A DNA stretch of 60,015 bases from Acidobacteriota bacterium. GTDB taxonomy: Bacteria; Acidobacteriota; Vicinamibacteria; Vicinamibacterales; UBA8438. Numbering within the stretch: the stretch's first letter is position 1; each line of letters begins with the position of its first letter. Both the position numbers and the translations under genes were made by a program. The notes beneath the pieces were generated by a model, which did no database searches, was not told the DNA's origin, and saw nothing but the letters and a program-made list of their open reading frames with translations. Positions 43,348 to 52,152 of the stretch are shown here, piece after piece. The stretch is taken from the NCBI GenBank assembly GCA_009838525.1, contig VXRJ01000027.1:30954-90968 (forward strand), written 5' to 3'.

Positions 43348-44004
43348 ATGGGAGACGCGGCTCACACGCACATGAGTAGTGAGGAGTGCCAGGCCCAACA
43401 GCCGGGCGTCTCGCGACGGGGCTTTATCAAGGGCGTTATCGCGACCGGCGCAAGCGTGTCGGCGTCCGGCTACGTCCTGCGGAACAACGGCATTGTGCTG
43501 GCGCAGGCGCCGGGCGCGGTCGAGCGGCTCGTGACGCTCAACGTCAACGGGCAGCAGCGGCGCGTCGACGTCATGCCGCAGGAAACGCTGGCGATGACAC
43601 TGCGCTACAAGCTGGGGCTCACCGGCACGAAGATCGGTTGCGACCGTGCCGAGTGCGGCGCCTGCACCGTTCTGGTCGATGGGGTCCCGCAGTACTCCTG
43701 CTCGACGCTTACTCATCAGGTGCGCGGGCGCGAGGTTCTGACGATCGAGGGCCTCGAGAGCGCCGATGGGACGCTGCACCCGGTGCAGCAGGCGGTGGTC
43801 GACTTGCAGGGCTTCCAGTGTGCGTTCTGCATGTCGGGGTTCGTGATGAACATGGTCGCGCTCACCGAGGAGAACCCGAACGCTACGCGTGGCGAGGCGG
43901 CCCACCACCTGGCCGGCAACATCTGCCGGTGCATCGACTACAACAAGATCCTCAACGTCGCAGAGAAGGCGTGCGAGTACACGCGTAACGGGATGAGGAG
44001 CTGA
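43348..44004 (+). CDS. periplasmic Mo-hydroxylase [2Fe-2S] subunit, Tat-exported
   Basis: 218 residues. Tat motif SRRGFIK (22-28) heads a leader ending near AQA. The plant-type [2Fe-2S] cluster uses Cys98, 103, 106, 118 and the second cluster Cys158, 161, 193, 195 (CAFC and CRC). This is the small subunit of the xanthine oxidase family, most like PaoA or isoquinoline-1-oxidoreductase. It carries the only Tat signal among the three subunits, so it should bring the folded complex across the membrane. AGGAGG precedes ATG 43348. The Moco subunit gene follows after two bases. Confidence 0.94.
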   Translation: MGDAAHTHMSSEECQAQQPGVSRRGFIKGVIATGASVSASGYVLRNNGIVLAQAPGAVERLVTLNVNGQQRRVDVMPQETLAMTLRYKLGLTGTKIGCDRAECGACTVLVDGVPQYSCSTLTHQVRGREVLTIEGLESADGTLHPVQQAVVDLQGFQCAFCMSGFVMNMVALTEENPNATRGEAAHHLAGNICRCIDYNKILNVAEKACEYTRNGMRS

Positions 44005-44006
44005 CG

Positions 44007-46433
44007 ATGGCTGACTTCAAGCTGATCGGCAAGAACTACACGACGCCCGACATTCTCGCCAAGGTGACGGGACGGGCGAAGTACGCGGAGGATTTCCGTG
44101 CGGAGGGGATGGTCTTCGCGAAGCTGCTCCTCAGCCCGATGCCGCATGCGCGGGTCCGGCGGATGGACACCAGCGCGGCGCTGGCGATGCCGGGAGTCGA
44201 GGGCATCCTGACGGCCGACGACCTCGAGCCGGCGGAAGCTCCTCAGGAGGCGGGTCTCACCAACGAGCCGCTCTATGAGGGCGAGCCGATTCTCGCTGTT
44301 GCGGCGGTCGACGAGGAGACCGCGGCCGAGGCTATCGAAGCGATCGACATCGACTTCGAGCCGCTGCCGTTCGTTCTCGATCCGCTCGAGAGCCTGCGGC
44401 CGGGCGGTCCGAACGCGCGCCTCGACGGCAACACGATGGTGGGTCGCGACCTGTCGACCATCAAGTGGGACAACGTCGACTGGAGCGAGATCGACCGTGG
44501 CATCCTGCCGACCAACGGCGAGATGACCGACGAGTGGCAGGTGGGCGACGTGGAGGCGGGCTTCGCGGCGTCGGACCTGGTGCTTGACGAAACGGTCTTC
44601 TCGGCGTCGCTGTCGCACCAGCCGCTCGAGACCCGGACGGCGATGGCCTACTGGCAGAACGGCAAGTGCTACATGCACGCCTCGACCCAGAGCACCGCCC
44701 GGACCGAGGCCGGCATGGCTCGCTGGATAGGCGTCGACCCGACCGATCTGGTGCTCCTCACCGAGTACTGTGGCGGGGGCTTCGGCAGCAAGATCGCCGC
44801 GTCGATTCAGTCGCGGATCCCGGCGCTGCTGTCCCGCAAGATCGGCAAGCCCGTCATGATGCGGGTGACGCGGCAGGAAGAGAACTTCTTCGGTCGCGCG
44901 CGACCGGGTATCCAGTGCCGCGCCAAGTTCGGTTTCCGGAGCGACGGCAGGATCCTGGCGATGGATCTGGCCCTCGTTCAGGATGGCGGTCCCTACGGGC
45001 GTTCGGGCGACTACATGTCATGCGCCGATCAGGCGTCGCTCATGTATATGCCGGAGCACGCGCGGGTTCGCGGCATCACCGTCTACACCAACACGCCGCC
45101 ACGCGGGGCGCAACGGGCGCCGGGCGGTGTGCAGGCGGTGGCGATGTATGCCCCGATCGTCGACAAGGCGGCCCGGCAACTCGGTGTGGACCGGCTCGAC
45201 ATCATCGAGTTGAACGCGCCGGAGGGCCAGGCCCTGTTCGGGCGTCCGCGGCAGGGACAGCAGAGCAACGTCTCGGGCGCCTTCCCGAAGGAGGCCATCC
45301 AGAAGGCTCGCACCGAGTTCGACTGGGCAGGCATGATGGCGCGGAGCGGTCAGCGCAACGGCACCAAGGTGACCGGCATCGGTGCGGCCATCAGTTCCTA
45401 CTCGGCCGGCACATCGGGTGTCGACGGCCTGCTGGTCATCCGTCCCGACGGGATGGTGGAGATTCATACCGGCGTCGGCAACCTCGGCACCGAGTCGTTC
45501 TCCGACACGTCGCGCGCCGCGATGGAGGCGCTCGACACGCCGTGGGAGCAGGCCGAAGTGGTCTGGGGCGACACCAGTAAGCACCTTCCCTGGAGCGCCA
45601 TTCAGGGTGGCAGCCAGACGACCCATGGCCATACCAGGTCGAACTGGGCCGCCGGCCTCGAGGCGAAGAAGCGCCTCCAGGAGATTGCGGCAGACCGGTT
45701 CGGCGGATCGCCCGACAGCTTCGAGGTGTCGGACGGCCGCGTCTACCGGCGTGGCAACCGGGGTCAGGGGATGACCTTCGCCCAGGCGTCCGAGCGCGCC
45801 ATCGAAATGGGTGGCGTCTATGACGGCTCGGTTCTGCCGGAGGACCTCAACGAGATGACCACCCGGTCCGCAACTGGGCTGCAGGGGCAGGGTCTCGTGG
45901 TTGCCGCCAAGGACAACTTCGAGACCGGCGGCCGGAACATCTCCTTCTGCATCGGCTTCGCCGAGGTCGAGGTGGACATCGAGACCGGGGCGGTGGAGTT
46001 GAAGGACTACAAGGTGGCCTCGGACGCCGGGACCATCCTGCATCCGCAGAACTTCGGCGGCCAGGTGCACGGTGGTGGCATCCAGGGCTTCGGCGTGGCC
46101 CTTGGACAGAAGTGGGTCATGGACCCGCAGTGGGGGCTGCACGTCGCCAAGCGGTTCTACTCGAACCGTCCGCCGACGATTCTGGATTCTCCACACGATT
46201 CGGAGATGGGGTGGCTCAATGCCGACGAGCCGGATCCGTTCTCCCCGATCGGGGCGAAGGGTATCGGTGAGGCGCCCGTCGGCGCCGGCACCGGCGCGGT
46301 GCTGAACGCCATTTCGGATGCCCTGGGTGGCGATGTAGATTTCAATCGCTCGCCGATCATGCGCGACATGATCCTCACGAAGCTCAATCCTGAGCTGACC
46401 GAGGCCCACAACAAGCTGACGACGCACGTGTAG
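44007..46433 (+). CDS. Mo-hydroxylase molybdopterin subunit (xanthine oxidase family)
   Basis: 808 residues. N-terminal hammerhead domain (KVTGRAKYAEDFRAEGMVFA) and two Moco-binding domains: CGGGFGSKIAASIQ, NTPPRGAQRAPGG, and the catalytic-Glu loop KGIGEAPVGAGTGAV near the C-terminus. It hydroxylates an aldehyde or an aromatic heterocycle with water as oxygen source. No signal peptide is present; export with the FeS subunit is expected. Substrate cannot be told from the motif alone. It lies between the FeS and FAD subunit genes; the order FeS-Moco-FAD differs from E. coli paoABC. Confidence 0.95.
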   Translation: MADFKLIGKNYTTPDILAKVTGRAKYAEDFRAEGMVFAKLLLSPMPHARVRRMDTSAALAMPGVEGILTADDLEPAEAPQEAGLTNEPLYEGEPILAVAAVDEETAAEAIEAIDIDFEPLPFVLDPLESLRPGGPNARLDGNTMVGRDLSTIKWDNVDWSEIDRGILPTNGEMTDEWQVGDVEAGFAASDLVLDETVFSASLSHQPLETRTAMAYWQNGKCYMHASTQSTARTEAGMARWIGVDPTDLVLLTEYCGGGFGSKIAASIQSRIPALLSRKIGKPVMMRVTRQEENFFGRARPGIQCRAKFGFRSDGRILAMDLALVQDGGPYGRSGDYMSCADQASLMYMPEHARVRGITVYTNTPPRGAQRAPGGVQAVAMYAPIVDKAARQLGVDRLDIIELNAPEGQALFGRPRQGQQSNVSGAFPKEAIQKARTEFDWAGMMARSGQRNGTKVTGIGAAISSYSAGTSGVDGLLVIRPDGMVEIHTGVGNLGTESFSDTSRAAMEALDTPWEQAEVVWGDTSKHLPWSAIQGGSQTTHGHTRSNWAAGLEAKKRLQEIAADRFGGSPDSFEVSDGRVYRRGNRGQGMTFAQASERAIEMGGVYDGSVLPEDLNEMTTRSATGLQGQGLVVAAKDNFETGGRNISFCIGFAEVEVDIETGAVELKDYKVASDAGTILHPQNFGGQVHGGGIQGFGVALGQKWVMDPQWGLHVAKRFYSNRPPTILDSPHDSEMGWLNADEPDPFSPIGAKGIGEAPVGAGTGAVLNAISDALGGDVDFNRSPIMRDMILTKLNPELTEAHNKLTTHV

Positions 46434-46469
46434 CGCCGAACTGGAACATCTGGAGAGGGAGAAGATCCA

Positions 46470-47471
46470 ATGGCCGTGATTCGCGACAAGATGCCGGCAT
46501 TCCAGCTCTTCCAGCCTGCCAGCACGGAAGAGGCGCTGGGGGTGCTCGATCAGTATGGAGCCGAGGCGTGGGTGCTTGCAGGTGGACTCGACACCTGGGA
46601 CTGGCTCAAGGACCGCGTCAAGAAGCCGGCGGCGGTGGTGGACCTGGGCGGCGTCGAGTCGCTGCGGGAGATCCGCTCCACCGGTGACGGACTTGAAATC
46701 GGGGCAATGGCCACGTTGCGCGAGGTCATTCGGCACCCCGAGGTGGCGAGTCAGTACAGCATGCTGGCCGACTCGGCGTCGCAGGCCGCGTCGCCCCAGA
46801 TTCAGAATCAGGGGACGATCGGCGGCAACGTTGTCCAGGACACTCGTTGCTGGTACTACCGTGACGGGTGGAGCTGTTACCGAGCTGGCGGCAACATCTG
46901 CTATGCCGACACACCGACTGCCATGAATCGCGAGCATGCGATCCTGGGCGCGAGCCGGTGCGTCGCCGTCAACCCCTCGGACACCGCGCCCGTGCTGGTG
47001 GCGCTCGACGCCGAGATGGTGGTGCGCAACAGCGGCGGCGAGCGGGTCATCCCGGCGCAGGACTTCTTCATCGGTCCAGCCGTCGACATCATGCGGATGA
47101 CCGCGCTGCAACCGGGCGATATTCTGACGTCCATCCGGATCCCGTCGACCTTCGCGGGTGCGAGCTTCTATTTCGAGAAGGCGCGCGACCGGGCGGTCTG
47201 GGACTTCCCGCTGGCAAACGTCGCGTCGGCGGCGAGAGTCAGCAACGGAACGATCGAGGACATCCGCATAGTTGCCAACGGCGTCGCACCGTATCCCGTC
47301 CGCTTCATCGCCGCGGAGAACGCGGTGCGTGGACAGCAGGTGAGCGAAGCGACGGCGTCGCGTGCCGGCGAGATCGCCATCAACGGGGTTCGTCCGCTGG
47401 CGCACAACGGCTACAAGGTGACGCTGCTGCGCAACCTCGTCGTGCGGTCAGTCCGAGGCGTCGAGGCGTAG
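46470..47471 (+). CDS. Mo-hydroxylase FAD subunit with likely [4Fe-4S] insert
   Basis: 333 residues. FAD-binding PCMH fold (WVLAGGLDTWDWLKDRV, QIQNQGTIGGNVVQDTR) and CO-dehydrogenase flavoprotein C-terminal domain. After GGNVVQDTR come Cys127, 136, 144 and 164, matching the extra iron-sulfur loop of PaoB (YagS) in E. coli, where a [4Fe-4S] cluster sits close to FAD. This points to the PaoABC-type aldehyde oxidoreductase branch. Its stop directly abuts the ATG of the cytochrome b gene. Confidence 0.93.
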   Translation: MAVIRDKMPAFQLFQPASTEEALGVLDQYGAEAWVLAGGLDTWDWLKDRVKKPAAVVDLGGVESLREIRSTGDGLEIGAMATLREVIRHPEVASQYSMLADSASQAASPQIQNQGTIGGNVVQDTRCWYYRDGWSCYRAGGNICYADTPTAMNREHAILGASRCVAVNPSDTAPVLVALDAEMVVRNSGGERVIPAQDFFIGPAVDIMRMTALQPGDILTSIRIPSTFAGASFYFEKARDRAVWDFPLANVASAARVSNGTIEDIRIVANGVAPYPVRFIAAENAVRGQQVSEATASRAGEIAINGVRPLAHNGYKVTLLRNLVVRSVRGVEA

Positions 47472-48311
47472 ATGCAGTTGTTTCAGTGGGGTACCAACCC
47501 CTGGGGCCAGGAGATCCTGATCAGGGTCTCCTGGGACCTGCTCTATCTCTCCTTCTGGCTCGGCGTCGCATTCTGCGTTTTTCACGTCGCCTACGCGGCT
47601 GTATGGCTGCCGAAACTCGCCCGCGCGAACGGTGGCGATGCGGGTGGTAGCGCGGGAGGCGGAGCCGTACCGGCCCAGATCGAGCGGCACACGCTCGCTG
47701 CGAGGCTGTTTCACTGGATCATGGCGGTCGCGATGCTCGTGCTGCTCGTCACGGGTTTCTTCCCGATTGTCGGCATTCAGTTCCCTTGGGTCACGATCCA
47801 TTGGATTGCCGGCGTCGTCCTGACGATCTCGATCCTCTACCACATCATCCATTCGACGTTCTTTCTGGACTTCTGGTCGATCTGGCTGTTGCCGGCTGAC
47901 CTGCAGGAAGCGATCGCCCGGGTGAAGCGGCAGTTGGGGCAGGATGCGGGACCGGTACCGAAGCACGGCAAGTACCCGCTCGATCACAAGCTGTATCACA
48001 CTGCGGTCATGCTGGCGGGTTTCGCCGTGATAGCGACCGGGCTTGTCATGATGTTCCGGATCGAGAACCCGCTGGTGGCGCACAACGCGTACCTGTTGGC
48101 TGAAGAGACCTGGGGGCTGATGTACGTGCTCCACGGTCTGGGTGCCGTGCTGTTCGTGATGCTGACGATCACGCACATCTACTTCGCGGTCCGACCTGAC
48201 AAGCTGTGGCTTACGAAGGCCATGATCTTCGGCTCGGTCGATCGTGAGAACTATTTGTCGCACCACGATCCCGACCGCTGGGTCGTGTCGCGGGACTCGT
48301 CCAAGAGTTGA
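47472..48311 (+). CDS. membrane cytochrome b (formate dehydrogenase gamma/b561-like)
   Basis: 279 residues with five predicted helices: one at the N-terminus (LLYLSFWLGVAFCVFHVAYA), and four in a cytochrome b domain with His-bearing segments LAARLFHWIMAVAML, VTIHWIAGVVLTISILYHII, LYHTAVMLAGFAVIATGLVM and FVMLTITHIYFAV. It is immediately adjacent to the FAD subunit gene (no gap), so it should be the membrane anchor and quinone-linked electron acceptor for the periplasmic Mo-hydroxylase. Known PaoABC enzymes lack such a subunit. Confidence 0.9.
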   Translation: MQLFQWGTNPWGQEILIRVSWDLLYLSFWLGVAFCVFHVAYAAVWLPKLARANGGDAGGSAGGGAVPAQIERHTLAARLFHWIMAVAMLVLLVTGFFPIVGIQFPWVTIHWIAGVVLTISILYHIIHSTFFLDFWSIWLLPADLQEAIARVKRQLGQDAGPVPKHGKYPLDHKLYHTAVMLAGFAVIATGLVMMFRIENPLVAHNAYLLAEETWGLMYVLHGLGAVLFVMLTITHIYFAVRPDKLWLTKAMIFGSVDRENYLSHHDPDRWVVSRDSSKS

Positions 48312-48799
48312 GCGCCGTTACCCTCAAGGCGCTCGTCGACGTCGTCGAAGAAAGCTACGAGTTCTGTCTTGCGTACGCGGCCCGCGGAGTCACTCCGCAG
48401 ATGGCCAAGGCCGGCGACACGCAGGTACGCAGGCAGCTACAGCAGTTGGCGGAAGCCCTTCCGCAACTGAGCGACGCCTTTCTGAACCTGGCGGGCGAAC
48501 GGGACGAGTCGCGCCGGGGAGATTACCGGCGATTCATCGAGGTGCTTCGGCGCGACGCGGAATCGGCGCGAGCTGCGGTCGACCTCGTGCTGGCGCAGCC
48601 CGGCATTACGTCACAGATGGTCGATAACCTGAACGGCATGATTCACGTTCGGGCGTTGCTGACCGACGTATTCCTCGTGGACGAGATGCTCCGTCCGGAC
48701 GCGCCACAGGCGCCGCACGTGCAGCCTGAGCCTGCGCCTGGAGTTCCGGCTGACGTTCCGCCACCGCCCGATCGATCCACAGAGCCGCAGCAGACCTAG
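48308..48799 (+). CDS. helical protein of unknown function at the end of the Mo-hydroxylase operon
   Basis: 163 residues, starting at TTG 48308, which overlaps the cytochrome b stop (TTGA). Residues 1-130 are predicted helical (LKALVDVVEESYEFCLAYAA, RRFIEVLRRDAESARAAVDL); the last 30 are Pro-rich. No signal peptide or cofactor motif. Translational coupling suggests a role in assembling or maturing the complex, but I cannot assign it. It is not an XdhC/PaoD homologue by motif. Confidence 0.75.
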   Translation: MSAVTLKALVDVVEESYEFCLAYAARGVTPQMAKAGDTQVRRQLQQLAEALPQLSDAFLNLAGERDESRRGDYRRFIEVLRRDAESARAAVDLVLAQPGITSQMVDNLNGMIHVRALLTDVFLVDEMLRPDAPQAPHVQPEPAPGVPADVPPPPDRSTEPQQT

Positions 48800-48810
48800 C
48801 TGCGGTGGTG

Positions 48811-48828
48811 GCCGGCGCGCATGCCGGC
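48811..48828. repeat. REP-like palindromic element, copy 2
   Basis: GCCGGC (48811-48816), GCGCAT loop, GCCGGC (48823-48828), followed by GACCGCAGGATT. The hairpin and the GCAGGATT tail relate it to copy 1 at 8628, though the loop differs. It starts 12 bases after a stop codon. Confidence 0.45.
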
Positions 48829-48841
48829 GACCGCAGGATTG

Positions 48842-49582
48842 ATGGATCTCACAGGGAAGGCCGCGCTCCTCACCGGCGGCCGGCGTATGGGAGTGGCGCT
48901 CGCTGCGTGCCTCGCGACCGCTGGCGTCGATGTGGCCTTCTCGTACCGACGATCTCGCGAAGAAGCGGATCAGGCCGCGGAGGCAGTGCGGCAGAAGGGC
49001 CGGAAGGGAATCGCTCTGGAAGCAGACCTTTCCGCTCCATCGGCTGCGGCCACGCTGGTGAATCGGTCCGCCGCCGCTTTGGGTCGCCTGGACATAGTGG
49101 TCCACCTTGCCTCCACGTACCGTCATACGCCGTTCGACGAGTTGGGTGACGACGACTGGTCCAAGGCGCTCGACATCGACCTCACGGCCGCATTCCGCCT
49201 GGCGCGGGCCGCGGTGCCGCACCTTCGCGCGGCGGGCGGCGGGCGGATCGTCACCGTCTCCGACTGGACTGCGGCTAGCGGCCGGCCCCGATACGCGGGC
49301 TACCTGCCCTACTATGTCGCCAAACGTGGCGTCATCGCCCTGACCGAAGCGCTGGCGCTGGAACTCGCAGGAGACAGGATCCTCGTGAATGCGGTCGCTC
49401 CGGGTCCGTTGCTTCCTCCGGAAGAACTGGATGCCGAAGAGGTGGCGGCGGTTGAGGCGGCTACGCCGCTCGGCCGTTGGGGAGGGCCTGAGGCGCTGGC
49501 CAGCACGGTGCTCGACCTCATCCGATCCGACTTCGTTACGGGTGAGACGGTCCGCGTCGATGGTGGCCGGCATGTTCGGTAG
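48842..49582 (+). CDS. SDR-family oxidoreductase
   Basis: 246 residues from ATG 48842 (ATG 48821 sits inside the hairpin repeat and lacks a ribosome site). The nucleotide motif is TGGRRMG (pteridine-reductase-like spacing), the catalytic Ser is in TVSDWTAA, and YYVAK supplies Tyr and Lys. The usual NNAG is replaced by LAST. The C-terminal GETVRVDGGRHV is intact. It is a cytoplasmic NAD(P)-dependent reductase of unknown substrate. Confidence 0.92.
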   Translation: MDLTGKAALLTGGRRMGVALAACLATAGVDVAFSYRRSREEADQAAEAVRQKGRKGIALEADLSAPSAAATLVNRSAAALGRLDIVVHLASTYRHTPFDELGDDDWSKALDIDLTAAFRLARAAVPHLRAAGGGRIVTVSDWTAASGRPRYAGYLPYYVAKRGVIALTEALALELAGDRILVNAVAPGPLLPPEELDAEEVAAVEAATPLGRWGGPEALASTVLDLIRSDFVTGETVRVDGGRHVR

Positions 49583-49647
49583 CGTGCCCGAAACGACCTC
49601 CGGCTTTCGCATTGCAATGGGTGTATCCGCTGTGTTAGCGTAGGCAT

Positions 49648-49663
49648 GTTAGTAGTCACTAAC
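49648..49663. promoter_or_regulatory. operator-like inverted repeat upstream of the third DUF1592 gene
   Basis: GTTAGT (49648-49653), AGTC, ACTAAC (49658-49663): a perfect 6-bp inverted repeat. It lies 75 bases upstream of ATG 49739 in the only AT-rich part of this gap. The regulator is unknown. Confidence 0.45.
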
Positions 49664-49738
49664 TTATGGGCGCCGCCGCTGGCGGCCCCTGGCTGCACCG
49701 GTCGACCGGCACACGGAGCGTGGCAGGGGACTAAGACG

Positions 49739-52150
49739 ATGCTCAACATGCGTGCCATCGCGGTGGCAGCGCTGGCGCTCGTTCCGGCGTTGGCGTCCGC
49801 CCAGCCCATCGAAGCCGATGTCAGGGCGCTGGTCCAGGGATCCTGCATCGCCTGCCACGGTGCGCGCACCGTAACGCCCCTCAACTTCGAAGAAATCGAC
49901 TTCGATCTGACGAACCGCGAGACCCACCGCAAGTGGGAGCGGGTCTTCGAGCGGGTCGAGGCGGGCGAGATGCCGCCGCGAGGCGCTCCGCGCCCGGATC
50001 CCGCGATCGCGGAGAAGGCGCTTGACGCGTTGCGCGGCGGTCTCGTCGGCGCCAGTCTCGCCGCCCGCGGTCCGCAACGGACACCGTTGCGGCGGCTGAC
50101 GCGGCTCGAGTACGCCTACACCCTGCAAGACCTGTTGGGGATCGATGAAGACGTCGCCCGCGACCTGGGACAGATGCTGCCGGCCGAGGCGGATTCCGGG
50201 GGATTCGATACGGTGGCGGCCAATCAGACCATGTCGTCGCTGCATGTGCGGAGCTATCTCGACGCGGCCGACCGCGCCCTTGATGCGGCGCTCCAGGTCG
50301 GGCCGCGCCCGGTGTCCGAGACCCGCCGGATCGACTACGCGGCCTCCGAGTACCTTCACATGATCAGCTCCGGCAAGTTCCTGGGCGCGGGGATCGTGAA
50401 GAAGCTCGATGACGCGTACGTCGCGTTCTACGACACCGGGTCCACTTATACGCTGCACAGCGCCAGCGAGGGCTATGGGGTGCCGTCTCCGGGCCGGTAC
50501 CGCGTCACGCTGGATGCGTATGCGTACCAGGCCAGCACGCCGGTCACGCTTACCGTGTACCGCGGCAAGATGGCAGGGATTACGGCGTCGCTGGACAACC
50601 TGATCGGTGTCTTCGATCTGCTCGATGAAGCGGGTCGTACCATCATCCTGGAGACGTTCATGCGCCCGGGCGAGTTGATCGCGCCGTCGGTGGCGGAACT
50701 GCTTCCCCCGGTCGACGCTCCCCCTCCCAATCACTTCGCGCCGGATCAGAACGTCGACAACTGGATGGGCGAAGGGATCGCGCTCAGGTCTCTGACGATC
50801 GAGGGGCCGCTTTTTGACACTTGGCCGCCGGAGAGCACGAGGCAACTCTTGACGGGTGTCGACTTTGATGACACAGGCGAAATACGGCTGACGAAGGAGC
50901 CGTACGAGCACGTCAAGGACATCGTGGCGCGTTTCGCGCCGCTAGCGTTCCGCCGGCCGCTGGTCGAGGGCGAGCTGGAGGCCTACGCGGGGCTGGCCAA
51001 GCCGTTCCTCGGCGATGGCCAGCCGTTCAGCGAGGCGATACGGGTACCGCTTCGCGCCGTCCTGTCCGCACCGCCGTTTCTCTTCCACGCGAGTAGCGCG
51101 GGAGGCCTGGACGCCTTCGCTCTGGCGACCCGGCTCTCGTACTTCCTCTGGCGGAGCATGCCGGATGCCGAGCTAACGGATCTGGCGCATGCAGACCGGC
51201 TGACCGATCCGGCGGTGCTGTCGGCGCAGGTCGACCGGATGCTGGACGACCCGAAGAGCCAGCGCTTCGTAACCGACTACGCCGGCCAGGCGCTGCGCCT
51301 CTACGAGATCCGGCAGACGAGCCCGGACGCGAGCCTGTACCCGGAGTACGACGATCGTCTCGGGCAGGCGATGCGCCTGGAGACCGAGCTCTTCCTGCAG
51401 GAACTGGTCGCCGGGAATCTCGGGGTCGATCACCTGGTCGACTCCGACTTCACTTTCGTGAACCGCCGCCTCGCGGAGCACTACGGTATCGAAGGCGTGA
51501 CGGGACAGTACATGCGAAGGGTGGAGTTGCCGGCCGACAGCCCGCGTGGCGGAATTCTCACGCAGGCGAGCATTCACAAGATCACCGCCAACGGCACGAC
51601 GACCTCCCCGGTCCCGCGCGGCAACTACGTCCTGGCGAACCTGCTCGGAACACCTGCGCCGCCACCACCCGCCGATGTCGGCTCACTCGAGCCGGACACT
51701 CGCGGCACGACGACCATCCGCGAGCAGTTGACGGCGCATCGCGCCAACCCCGTCTGTGCGAGTTGCCACCGGTCCATAGATCCGCCCGGTTTTGCGCTCG
51801 AGTCGTTCGATCCGATCGGTGGATTTCGCAACAACTACCGGGTTTCCGGCGGTACGGGAAGGTTCGGTGGTTTCGCCGAGGGCCCAGCCGTCGACACGAC
51901 CGGAGTGACGCCCCAAGGCGACCGCTTCGACGGAATCGTGGAGTACAAGCAGATCCTGCTCGAGCAGGAACTTGATAAAGTGGCCCGGCACTTTGCGTCC
52001 CAGTTGCTGATCTTCTCGACGGGTGCGGAGATTGAGTTCGCGGACAGGGATGCAGTGGATCAGATCGTCGCCCGTCTTCGCGATCAGGGATATCCGATCC
52101 GGAGCATGATTCACGAGGTCGTCGGGAGCGACCTCTTCAGGAGACAGTAG
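49739..52150 (+). CDS. DUF1592 multi-domain exported cytochrome, third copy
   Basis: 803 residues from ATG 49739 (ATG 49646 in the same frame lies inside a palindrome and would lengthen the leader). Signal peptide IAVAALALVPALASA, heme motif CIACH (36-40), DUF1587 (LRRLTRLEYAYTLQDLLGID), DUF1595, DUF1592 (ATRLSYFLWRSMPDAE), DUF1588 with TPAPPPPADVGSLE and CASCHRSIDPPG, then DUF1585. Compared with the copy at 4825 it has an insertion of about 20 residues after FALESFDPIG (RVSGGTGRFGGFAEGPAVDT) and a different mid-region. Followed after two bases by its DUF1552 partner. Confidence 0.92.
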   Translation: MLNMRAIAVAALALVPALASAQPIEADVRALVQGSCIACHGARTVTPLNFEEIDFDLTNRETHRKWERVFERVEAGEMPPRGAPRPDPAIAEKALDALRGGLVGASLAARGPQRTPLRRLTRLEYAYTLQDLLGIDEDVARDLGQMLPAEADSGGFDTVAANQTMSSLHVRSYLDAADRALDAALQVGPRPVSETRRIDYAASEYLHMISSGKFLGAGIVKKLDDAYVAFYDTGSTYTLHSASEGYGVPSPGRYRVTLDAYAYQASTPVTLTVYRGKMAGITASLDNLIGVFDLLDEAGRTIILETFMRPGELIAPSVAELLPPVDAPPPNHFAPDQNVDNWMGEGIALRSLTIEGPLFDTWPPESTRQLLTGVDFDDTGEIRLTKEPYEHVKDIVARFAPLAFRRPLVEGELEAYAGLAKPFLGDGQPFSEAIRVPLRAVLSAPPFLFHASSAGGLDAFALATRLSYFLWRSMPDAELTDLAHADRLTDPAVLSAQVDRMLDDPKSQRFVTDYAGQALRLYEIRQTSPDASLYPEYDDRLGQAMRLETELFLQELVAGNLGVDHLVDSDFTFVNRRLAEHYGIEGVTGQYMRRVELPADSPRGGILTQASIHKITANGTTTSPVPRGNYVLANLLGTPAPPPPADVGSLEPDTRGTTTIREQLTAHRANPVCASCHRSIDPPGFALESFDPIGGFRNNYRVSGGTGRFGGFAEGPAVDTTGVTPQGDRFDGIVEYKQILLEQELDKVARHFASQLLIFSTGAEIEFADRDAVDQIVARLRDQGYPIRSMIHEVVGSDLFRRQ

Positions 52151-52152
52151 CC

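Noticed and set aside
43348-44004. FeS subunit as a cytoplasmic xanthine dehydrogenase part
   Set aside because: It has a clear Tat motif (SRRGFIK), and the FAD partner has the PaoB-type four-Cys loop; the periplasmic aldehyde-oxidoreductase branch fits better.
45018-47405. Very long open frame antisense to the Mo-hydroxylase genes (also 12882-14717 minus, 9164-10957 plus, 4102-5583 minus)
   Set aside because: High GC at third codon positions keeps antisense frames open; the opposite strand carries clear protein families throughout, and the antisense products are Arg-, His- and Val-rich with no domain.
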